DNA of 33,786 nt. It comes from a virus. Positions 12,823 to 21,001 of the stretch are shown here, in pieces. Location: IMG/VR virus record IMGVR_UViG_3300030102_004535, positions 12,508-46,293 of that record. One strand, written 5' to 3'. The notes beneath the pieces were generated by a model that was not told the origin of the DNA, searched no databases, and was given only the letters and a program-made list of their open reading frames with translations. The position numbers were made by a program, and so were the translations under genes. Positions within the stretch are counted from its first letter, which is position 1. Each line of letters begins with the position of its first letter.

Positions 12823-15800
12823 CTTCGTCTACTCCGTAGTGCTTGAGCAGGGCTTCAACCCTAGCTTCAGAGGCCATATCACCACCAACATCTCTAGCTT
12901 CATCCTGTCGAGCCTTTCTTATACCACGCTCGATGTCACTAACTCTGTAACCTTGTTGTTGGTCACCACGCCACATCCTTAGATTTAGTACGCCTACAAT
13001 CTGTAATAAAGCAATTGCCTTGGCTTTGCGGTCTTGGTCTTCTTCGTTTTCTAGGTCTGCGAGCAAGATTTTTATCGCGTCGGGAGCCGAGTCCACACCA
13101 TAAAATAAGGTTGCAAACAACTGAAGCCTCTGAAACTCTTGCGCCGCAATCTTGAACAAGCCCAAATTAGTAAGCAGGTCACGGCTTCTGATGCGGGGGT
13201 CTGTGTCAGTCGTCTCTCTCTTTGGAGCAATTCTGGCCTTCTGGAGCGCCTCAAATCCCTCTTTGACCACAAAGTTTTCGCTACGATCGATGTACTCGAT
13301 AAGCTCAACCTCTTGTGCCGATAAGGGTGCTCCAAACATGCTTACCGTATCATCGTCTAGGTTGCTTATTTTGTTCAACACTCCGCGAAAAAACTGCCCC
13401 GCAGGCGGGATGAGCGTCCTCTCGATGCCGTCGGCCATCCGAGTTGCAGCCGCCTTGCTGTCATAAATCGCATCTTCCCGCAGCCAAGATACCGCAAGAC
13501 CTGTGACCATAGAGAACACTTCGTTAAGTATGGACAGCCCCTCCATTGCGGGCACAGGGCTACCAAACGTATACATGTATTGCTCGTAGGGTAGCTTCAA
13601 CTCTCGCGCAAGCTCCCTGCCCTTTGGCCCGAGGGTGCGGGGCGATGTCGCGAGGTAGTTTTGATAGAAATAAGGTATCTGCCGTTCCGCCCTTAGCCTT
13701 CTCGCCTCTTCTTTTGTCAACTCTTGTTCAGGGTCGATATACTCATCAGGGCGGATAACGTCTGCAAAACGAGTCATGGCCATAATGCGCTGCTGAGGGG
13801 TCTGCATTTTCAGCATTTTTTTGGTGTAGTCCATCAGGTCGTCTGAACCACTGAACATGTTTCGCATTGTCGCCAGAAGGAAGTTTTTTGTGTAGGTGTA
13901 AAATGCCGCCCACGAAGCGATAAACCTGCTCTCTAGAGGCCCGACGCTTTTTTGGTAGTCATAGATGCTGAAAGCAAGATTGTCTCTAGCCTCGTTCCAC
14001 GATCTGCCCTTGTTGAACACCTCATCGATCATAAAGAGTTCGCGCTGACGCCTGTTGCCTGCACGGAGCGCTACGTCAACTGTTTCCCTCCACGCAAAAA
14101 CGCCCGCTTCGGTTAGCTTATAAACAACTTTACCGCCCTCTTTCGCTTGGGTCGCGTAGCCCTGAGCGACGAGAGCGGGGCCTGCTTTTTGAAGCCCTTC
14201 TTTTGCTATTCGCTCTGTCAATGCAAACCAGTCTTCACCCCGGAACCCGGACTCTAGCGGCGATTTGTTAAGCTCATGCCGGACTTCCGCAGGGTTGATT
14301 TTTACAGTTCTGCCGTTGGCCAACTTGTAGGTCTTGACTTGATTTACACCCTTGTAAATGTCGTCGAGCATCTCATTGAACACAGCAGTAAACATGAGCG
14401 GCAGTGGGAATTTCCCCCCAGAGGCTTTAGACAGTGCAGCGCCAGACGCTAGCGCCACGTCCTGTATCACCGGGCCGACAACAGGAATGTAACCAAGACC
14501 ACCCACGCCTCCGACAATCGCCGCTTTGCCTACGCCATCTCTAGCCAGCATTTGAAGCGTGTCACCGGACCACACAAAAAAAGCAAACGAAATGTCACCT
14601 AAAATTCCAATAGTTTGCGCGGCCCGCCATTGTGAGAACGTGCGCTTCATGAGGTCGCTGGCCGACACAGCAAGAGGGCTTCCGATTTTTTCGGCGGCAA
14701 GATTTACGTTTAAGTCTTTGACAATAGATTTTGTCATCTCGCCAAAAAGCCGCTCATCATTTGCGGGGGCCATGTATATTCGACCGTCAGGTCCGCGTCC
14801 GTTAACCACCATTCGGGCGTAAGCATTACGGGCAATAGTGAGCTTTTCCCTGAATTTTACCCTGTAAGCAGATTGAATAAGCTCTGGCCCCAAAATGTAC
14901 ATCGTGTCAATAAAATCAAGCCAAGACATTTCGGGCTCGTGCTTCGACAGCTCTGCCAAAGGCACCTTCTCAACACCATTCTCACCGAATAAAAATGCGG
15001 TGGTTACACCGTCAACCTCTTCAATTTTTTCTACTCTACGAGAGATGGGGACGGGAAGTCCAGCCCTGCCCATCCGCTCTGCAACCTCTGCCTCAACGAC
15101 AGGAGACGTGGGGCCACGTTTTTTCTCTGCTCTTTTTATTGCCTTTGCCGCTTTTGTTGCCTCTTCAGAGCCGGAAACCGCATAGTCTCCTTTGCCGAAA
15201 AGCAGTCTCCTGAGAGGGGCCATATCTGAGTTCAATACAACCATGTCCCCTATTTCAATGGTTGATCTTGAAGACATTCCCCGCGCCTTTGATCCCTCAA
15301 CCAAGATTCTATACGCCCTAGCGTTTCGCATGGTGATGGTTCGGGTAAGGCTATTTGAGATGTCGTCCGCAAGTTTTTGCTGTTGAGCCCCGGCCAAGAT
15401 CGAGCGGTATGACAGATTAAGTTCGCGGGCAGGAAGGTCGTCAACCTTGCCGCCTGCCACAAGTGGGGCCTTTACCTTCTTCAGCGCGGCGATCGCCATA
15501 TCTTGCATCCGCCTAAACTTGATGGCAGGGTCTGTTATAGCTACAAGGTCCGCCTCTTCTTTGGCAAGCGCCCGCGCAAATTCAACTGTTGCTTTGTTGG
15601 CTTTGCTTATGTGATCGCCTCCAACAGCGTCATCAATGAATGAGTAAACAAAGCCTCTTAAAGAGAGTGTTGACGCCGCAATGTCCCCTGAGACTTCATC
15701 GCCACCAGCAGCAGACTTGCCCAATTGTTCAGCCGCCTTACCCTTTCTGCCTCCTGAAAGGTACGCTCTGCCCGCCCCAGCCATATTGCGGATTGCAAGG

Positions 15801-18800
15801 TCTATAAATGTCTCGCCCATCCCAATGTTGCCTGTCAGCTCAAAACGCTTGTTCTTTGGCATAAGGGGGTGAGCAGGCACGGGTATGTTCCTGCCTCCCA
15901 AATAGAGACGGTCGCTCCCGCCGAGATACTGTACAATCATCGGGTGAATTTGGTCTTTGGGCGCTCTGGTCGCAATTAAGTACAGGTCTGTTTCGGCAAC
16001 ACGAAAAAAGCTGGCCACGTTGTTACTGGCTCTTACGATCTCTTTAGCGTACTTATCTCCGATAAGGCTGATTCTCTGCCTAAATATCGGGAACAGTTCT
16101 GTAAAAAATTTAGTCTGAGCGCCCGCCCAAGCCAGCATGTTTGAGGCTTGCGACAAAAAACTGTTCTGCGTTGAAATGCCTAAGACAGCCGCCATCCGCC
16201 CTTTGTTCAATTCCGGCAACGCTGACCAAACCAATGTCGTTATTTCACCTTCCAGCAGGGCCGAGAGGAACTCTTGATCGCTCAACTTGGCAAGCTCTTT
16301 GCCCCCGAGAGATCTTAGCTTGGCGGCCTCTTTAGTCAGGGGGTTAGCCATCACACTGGCAACATCGTCAGACACATTCAATGCTCTTGCGAGTGAGTTC
16401 TGCCCCTCTACCGTCCGAAGAATGCCTAGAGCCTCATGCAGGCGGGTCATGTGTCCATACATAATATCAGACACTGTTCGTAGGGCCGCTTCCGATACGG
16501 GCCGACGCAAACCGCCAACAGGGTCGTTTGCGGCTGCGAGCAGTTTGACATCGGCGTCAATGTTTTTAACTGTGTCTTCAGCGCGGAGTAAGCCCTTTTC
16601 AGCCCTTGCAATCTCGATATTTACAGATTTCATTAGGCGTTGAAATTCATTGCTGTCATCGGTCATGGTCAAAAGAGTGCGTAGTTGATCCATGATCTCT
16701 GATTCGGAAATGCCCTGTGTTCCGATGACCCGAATGTGGTTTTTTATCTGGCCCGCAATGTCTGACTGCTCTGCGAGTGATTCGTTTATGCGGGCGATAA
16801 GAGCGGCCTCCCGCGTAGCGACAGCGGTTTTCATGTCGTTCAAAACAAAATCTTCCAGCTTCTTCATGAATTTAGCGCGTGCCCCGTTAAACTTGGGGTC
16901 ACTTCGCTTGAGGCCGCTGTAGAGATCGTCCATCTCATCCAGAAGATCTCCGGCTTTGATGTTCTTTTGTTTGAGAATGTCGTCAAACTCGCCTGACTTC
17001 AGCATCCTAGCAAACTGTTCTCTGCCCGCCTCCAGAGACGCCGCCCGTTCTGCTTTCGACGCATCAGCGGGCTTGGGGCCTGTGAGCGCGTCAAGCGCAC
17101 GAACGTGCTCTAGCTCATCTTGGGCCTGTAGCATCTTGAGCCTTGCCGCTTGAAGTTGTTCTTCAAACAGATCGAGCTTCTCACGATTCGCCTTGATCGT
17201 CTGTCGCACTGCCCCAAGTATCGCTCTATCGCGGTCTAGACCCGCCTCCATTGCGCGAGCAGCTTGCAGGTTGGCCACGGCTTCTTGCTCGGTCTTCTGC
17301 AATTGTTGAGCACGATATTGCAGCCTAGCCACTGCTTCACGAAAAGCCGACTTTTCGCCCGTTTTGCTTTTTGACGCCAACACCTGAAGGTCCGCAAGGG
17401 TGTCTCGTATGATTGCGTCTTGAGCGGGACGCAAGTCCGCATTGATGCCCGTTTCTTTGCGTAGAATCTTCTCGGCTTCTATGGGGTCGATAAACCCATC
17501 GGCATCGCGGGAGTCATCTATTTTCTTAATGACTTTTCCTAGCGCGTTATACTGCGTGTTTTCCCCGCTGAGGCGTCGGACGTTCGTCGCCGAAGTCATC
17601 GTCCGGGCCTCACTACCTAGAGCGACTGTGCCCTTGACCGCTTTAATAGCGTAGGGGAGAAAGGATATGGGGTTTAAGTCGAATGGCGTCAACATAAACA
17701 AGAAGGAGAGCGAACCGGCGCTAAGATTCGCCCAAAACGGCTTCTGGTACCCGGCTTGGCCGCCCATTATTTCGCCCCACTCTGTTAGTAAGCGACCGCT
17801 GTTGTCGATTCCTGTAGACACCTCAAGAGCCAGCCTTGGGTCGTACCAAAGTTCAGGGATACGGCCTCGAATCCATTCCGCTCGATGCTCTCGTTTTTCC
17901 GGGGTATCAGCGGGCCCAAACTCTCGGAGGTAGTCTTTTCGGGCGAGATGAAATGCCGCGCCTAAAACTTCGCTCGTGGAAAATCTAATAAAGGAGTCAG
18001 CACCACGGACAAAGCCTGAGTTTGCTAAGTTGTACATAACTAAGGCGTCTATGGGCCTCCCCGTCATAAGACGTGCGGTCGCCGCGCTCTCCGTCAAAAA
18101 CTCCAACCCTCCGGGTCGGAACGCCTCTGAAACAACCTGAACCTCTTTTCCGTCATCGTCGGTTACGGTTTTGACAAACTCACCTGCCGCCTGCCTTTCA
18201 TTGATAAACAAATACAGGATCGGAGCAAGCGCGGGTATTTTTTGACCAAGCCAGCCGCTAGGCGTTTTGCCGTCTAAGTGTTTTTCGGCTTCAGTATCGT
18301 CAGGCATGTAGACGAATTGATCGGTCTTCTTTACGATACGCGCAATGTCTTCGTCTGCTTTTTTCCGCGCTTCTTTGCGAATCTCTTTAATGTCCCTCTC
18401 GGGATCGCGGGCGTATCCTGTTCGGACATAAAAGCTAACGAGGTTGCTTTTAGTGCTGGGCAGATCAATTCCCTCAGTTCGTCCCGTTGGATCGTCATAC
18501 AAAGGGACAAAGATGTTGGCGGCGTAAGCGGTCTTTTCCAGTCCCGGCTTGCCTACGATGCTGCTTTGCCGGTAACGAAACAGGTCTATCTTATTATCTT
18601 CGAGGACTTCATGAGTAGTGTAATACTCATGTTCACCGAACTTGCCCCTGTCGAGCACTTTGCCCTTGCTGCCGAATGCCCTCTCTTCGTGTGCCGCTTG
18701 TTCTTCTGCACTCGCAAGAGACCGCTGCCGCATTTCCTCTGCGATGTACCCCCAAACGGGGTCGTCAGGGATTTGATCTAGAAGTGCGCGATGCTCAAGT

Positions 18801-19402
18801 TGTTTTCTAGTGTTTAACGCTGGGTCGTCAGCAGTATCTGCTATTACAACGCCGTCTCTAACCGCGACTTTTCTAGGTTGCTCCGGAGGGGCGGCAATAG
18901 CGGCCTGTCTGTTTGTGTCCACAAATGAGTTGGCGTCCTTTACGAAGTTAATTTCGAGGTCGCGGGGGTCAGTATAGCTTTTCCCAAAGGCACGTTTTGC
19001 CATAATGTTGAGAGCAACAAACTCGGGGTCCGTCAAAACAGGGGCTACTTCATACGGGTCGGTGCCCTCGGCGATGTCCTCTTCATACGACATGATGCGC
19101 TGCACCAAGGAGTTGTTTGCCTTCGCCCTGTTTGCGGCGTTGACCTCCATTCCTTGCGAGGTGAGCATTGAGTCGAGTGCTTCGATTTGCAGGTTTACCT
19201 CGGAGTCACCCTCTCGCATTGTCGCGGCAATCTCAGGCTGATCCGCAAAAGCAGCATAGCGGGCCTCTTGTTCTTTTTGTGCCGCCTCTGCCTTTCGTTG
19301 CAGAGCCTGTGCAGCAAAGCCATCCGGGTTCGCTGTGGCAGCTTGAATCGCATCATCGAGGGCAAGCTCGTCTGCGGAAAGCCCCTGATTGTCGTCAGCC
19401 AT
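12809..19402 (-). CDS. Giant virion protein, probable internal/ejection protein, 2197 aa
   Basis: The start chosen is the ATG at 19402 (MADDNQGLSADELAL), just after the upstream stop; the in-frame ATG at 19492 would overlap the previous gene by 82 bp. The N-terminal quarter is charged and helical. A hydrophobic patch lies near 547-587 (AGSLSFLFMLTPFDLNP), a long coiled coil at about 660-780 and another hydrophobic Gly-rich stretch at about 1600-1667 (GGVGGLGYIPVVGPVIQ). The C-terminus is helical and acidic. Its size, position after nozzle and fibre-like genes and lack of tape-measure features fit the internal virion proteins that podoviruses eject. I see no RNA-polymerase, lytic transglycosylase or protease motif. 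It fills about one fifth of the window. Confidence 0.75.
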   Translation of the reverse strand: MADDNQGLSADELALDDAIQAATANPDGFAAQALQRKAEAAQKEQEARYAAFADQPEIAATMREGDSEVNLQIEALDSMLTSQGMEVNAANRAKANNSLVQRIMSYEEDIAEGTDPYEVAPVLTDPEFVALNIMAKRAFGKSYTDPRDLEINFVKDANSFVDTNRQAAIAAPPEQPRKVAVRDGVVIADTADDPALNTRKQLEHRALLDQIPDDPVWGYIAEEMRQRSLASAEEQAAHEERAFGSKGKVLDRGKFGEHEYYTTHEVLEDNKIDLFRYRQSSIVGKPGLEKTAYAANIFVPLYDDPTGRTEGIDLPSTKSNLVSFYVRTGYARDPERDIKEIRKEARKKADEDIARIVKKTDQFVYMPDDTEAEKHLDGKTPSGWLGQKIPALAPILYLFINERQAAGEFVKTVTDDDGKEVQVVSEAFRPGGLEFLTESAATARLMTGRPIDALVMYNLANSGFVRGADSFIRFSTSEVLGAAFHLARKDYLREFGPADTPEKREHRAEWIRGRIPELWYDPRLALEVSTGIDNSGRLLTEWGEIMGGQAGYQKPFWANLSAGSLSFLFMLTPFDLNPISFLPYAIKAVKGTVALGSEARTMTSATNVRRLSGENTQYNALGKVIKKIDDSRDADGFIDPIEAEKILRKETGINADLRPAQDAIIRDTLADLQVLASKSKTGEKSAFREAVARLQYRAQQLQKTEQEAVANLQAARAMEAGLDRDRAILGAVRQTIKANREKLDLFEEQLQAARLKMLQAQDELEHVRALDALTGPKPADASKAERAASLEAGREQFARMLKSGEFDDILKQKNIKAGDLLDEMDDLYSGLKRSDPKFNGARAKFMKKLEDFVLNDMKTAVATREAALIARINESLAEQSDIAGQIKNHIRVIGTQGISESEIMDQLRTLLTMTDDSNEFQRLMKSVNIEIARAEKGLLRAEDTVKNIDADVKLLAAANDPVGGLRRPVSEAALRTVSDIMYGHMTRLHEALGILRTVEGQNSLARALNVSDDVASVMANPLTKEAAKLRSLGGKELAKLSDQEFLSALLEGEITTLVWSALPELNKGRMAAVLGISTQNSFLSQASNMLAWAGAQTKFFTELFPIFRQRISLIGDKYAKEIVRASNNVASFFRVAETDLYLIATRAPKDQIHPMIVQYLGGSDRLYLGGRNIPVPAHPLMPKNKRFELTGNIGMGETFIDLAIRNMAGAGRAYLSGGRKGKAAEQLGKSAAGGDEVSGDIAASTLSLRGFVYSFIDDAVGGDHISKANKATVEFARALAKEEADLVAITDPAIKFRRMQDMAIAALKKVKAPLVAGGKVDDLPARELNLSYRSILAGAQQQKLADDISNSLTRTITMRNARAYRILVEGSKARGMSSRSTIEIGDMVVLNSDMAPLRRLLFGKGDYAVSGSEEATKAAKAIKRAEKKRGPTSPVVEAEVAERMGRAGLPVPISRRVEKIEEVDGVTTAFLFGENGVEKVPLAELSKHEPEMSWLDFIDTMYILGPELIQSAYRVKFREKLTIARNAYARMVVNGRGPDGRIYMAPANDERLFGEMTKSIVKDLNVNLAAEKIGSPLAVSASDLMKRTFSQWRAAQTIGILGDISFAFFVWSGDTLQMLARDGVGKAAIVGGVGGLGYIPVVGPVIQDVALASGAALSKASGGKFPLPLMFTAVFNEMLDDIYKGVNQVKTYKLANGRTVKINPAEVRHELNKSPLESGFRGEDWFALTERIAKEGLQKAGPALVAQGYATQAKEGGKVVYKLTEAGVFAWRETVDVALRAGNRRQRELFMIDEVFNKGRSWNEARDNLAFSIYDYQKSVGPLESRFIASWAAFYTYTKNFLLATMRNMFSGSDDLMDYTKKMLKMQTPQQRIMAMTRFADVIRPDEYIDPEQELTKEEARRLRAERQIPYFYQNYLATSPRTLGPKGRELARELKLPYEQYMYTFGSPVPAMEGLSILNEVFSMVTGLAVSWLREDAIYDSKAAATRMADGIERTLIPPAGQFFRGVLNKISNLDDDTVSMFGAPLSAQEVELIEYIDRSENFVVKEGFEALQKARIAPKRETTDTDPRIRSRDLLTNLGLFKIAAQEFQRLQLFATLFYGVDSAPDAIKILLADLENEEDQDRKAKAIALLQIVGVLNLRMWRGDQQQGYRVSDIERGIRKARQDEARDVGGDMASEARVEALLKHYGVDEDVEP

Positions 19403-19410
19403 AAGTACCC

Positions 19411-20265
19411 CTACACGTCGTTCAGTTTCGCATGAATAGGTATAACCGTTAAGTTGGCTTTGTTGTATTCTACCGATACACTTGTGATCCACAAGTTGTA
19501 GGATAGCCGGATGCGGACTTCGGCCACATCGGTAAGAGGCGCTAAATCGTCGGCTGAAATTACAGTTCTAATCGAGATGTCTTGATTCGTTTTGTTGTCA
19601 AAAGAATTGATAACTGTCCGGCTTTCTAGCAAAGGACTTCCTTTTAAAGCTGCCGTTTCATAGTTAATTGTAACGCGAGGTGAAACCGCACGGGCGGTTC
19701 GTTCAATAACCTTGTCATCGCCCGCGCTATCCACCAAAACTATGGATGCTACAACAAAATCCCTATCTTCGCAAGGGAAATTCAAAATAGCGTCCTGCAT
19801 GTCCACTATAAATCTTTGAATGTTCACGTTCGCCAAAACAAGCAATGCGGCGATGTTATCGCTGGCCCTACTAGTAGGTGATCCGGACCCAAGAACGTCT
19901 GGAGTTGCAATTTCATCTGACATGCCCAAGGCAAAAGGTGCTGACTGGGTATGAGTAAGAATATCCTGCGTGATATTTGTCGGGGTAAGTTTACCTGTAG
20001 TCGAGCCAAAGGGCACGTTTCTCATGACTGAAAAAAGGTTTTGGTTGGGATCGTCTGCTTTTGCGGCAGTCAATTCCGCGTAGGTAGTGTCGTCACGGTG
20101 AATTAAGCGGGGGAGATGGTTGTGCCTCAGCGCCCCGACAGACAAATCCTCCACCGTTAACTTGTTCAGTCCGGAAGTTGCGCCGATAAACTCTTCAAAG
20201 CGGACGTTTAGGGGATCAGCAGAAAAGTCAGCGTTTGTGGGCAGGTAGGGGTAGACTATAGGCAT
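19411..20265 (-). CDS. Appendage/fibre-like structural protein, 284 aa
   Basis: The ATG at 20265 overlaps the upstream stop (TAATG). The N-terminus (ADPLNVRFEEFIGATSGLN) shares the LN-x-x-F pattern with the next protein, a motif often seen at the particle-binding end of podovirus fibres. The rest is beta-rich with alternating hydrophobic residues and a C-terminal SVEYNKANLTVIPIHAKL. No enzyme motif is seen. It lies between the nozzle and the giant protein, so a tail appendage or tail-completion role is likely. Moderate confidence on role, high on the reading frame. Confidence 0.7.
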   Translation of the reverse strand: MPIVYPYLPTNADFSADPLNVRFEEFIGATSGLNKLTVEDLSVGALRHNHLPRLIHRDDTTYAELTAAKADDPNQNLFSVMRNVPFGSTTGKLTPTNITQDILTHTQSAPFALGMSDEIATPDVLGSGSPTSRASDNIAALLVLANVNIQRFIVDMQDAILNFPCEDRDFVVASIVLVDSAGDDKVIERTARAVSPRVTINYETAALKGSPLLESRTVINSFDNKTNQDISIRTVISADDLAPLTDVAEVRIRLSYNLWITSVSVEYNKANLTVIPIHAKLNDV

Positions 20266-20999
20266 TACCGCAACATCTCCAAAGCGAACATCTCATAACC
20301 TGTCAAAAACGTCGCGGAGTTGGACGCGGACTGACGCATCCTTCCCTTGATGTTCATGATGGCAAGTTCAAGCACATGTACGCCGGGAGATAGTTCTACA
20401 ACGGCGTCTACGCATACAGGTAGTTGCGCTCCCGATAAACCACCCCCGCATTGAGGCACAGAAAGGTCATTCTTGGAGCTAGGGATTAGCCTTGCGCCGC
20501 GCTGCTGGTAGCCCATGTAAAAGTCAGTGTCCGTGTCACCAGAACCGAGTAGGGAATCGTAGATAATCACCCCGTCCAACATCAGGGCCACATTGTAACC
20601 GAAGCCTTTTTGAAAAAATGAAGGCTTGCCCTCTGAAGCGGTAATTTGAGCAGAAGCGCAAAGCCAAGTTGTCCCTCCGGTGGCTTCAAACTTCATTCTT
20701 AGGCCGTCAACATTGTATGTCTGCCAGCCTTCCGCCGCGCTAATTTTACCCCGTGACCAATGTGTCTGATTAGTGTAATCCGTAGGGTTTGGCACTAAAG
20801 ACGGGGCGGATCGATGCAGTACGAAGGCGGCGTCGGCTGCAAGCTGTCTTCGCGTAATAACGGGGATGTCAGTGTTGATGTTGTGCTCATCAATACTGCC
20901 TGAAACCTCGTCAATCACGCCGTGAAAATTCTCGTTCAACGCCTCATTGTCTGCGGCATATCCGGTCTGAATGTCATGTTTAGGGTAACGCCAGCCCAT
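20265..20999 (-). CDS. Appendage/fibre-like structural protein, 244 aa
   Basis: The ATG at 20999 follows GGGGTAGAC, the same ribosome-site style used by other late genes here. The N-terminal segment ADNEALNENFHGVIDEVSGSID is of the kind that anchors tail fibres to the particle, followed by a strand-rich domain containing GGTTWLCASAQITASEG and a Cys-containing loop (PQCGGGLSGAQLPVCVDAV). It is short for a full receptor-binding fibre, so it may be a collar, adaptor or short spike. Confidence 0.7.
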   Translation of the reverse strand: MGWRYPKHDIQTGYAADNEALNENFHGVIDEVSGSIDEHNINTDIPVITRRQLAADAAFVLHRSAPSLVPNPTDYTNQTHWSRGKISAAEGWQTYNVDGLRMKFEATGGTTWLCASAQITASEGKPSFFQKGFGYNVALMLDGVIIYDSLLGSGDTDTDFYMGYQQRGARLIPSSKNDLSVPQCGGGLSGAQLPVCVDAVVELSPGVHVLELAIMNIKGRMRQSASNSATFLTGYEMFALEMLR

Positions 21000-21001
21000 G
21001 T

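Noticed and set aside
12809-19402. N4-like virion RNA polymerase
   Set aside because: Size is suggestive, but no T7-like polymerase motifs or catalytic Asp pattern could be found.
19403-19492. Longer start for the giant protein at 19492
   Set aside because: Would overlap the previous gene by 82 bp and the first 30 residues are shadow sequence; the ATG at 19402 directly follows the upstream stop.
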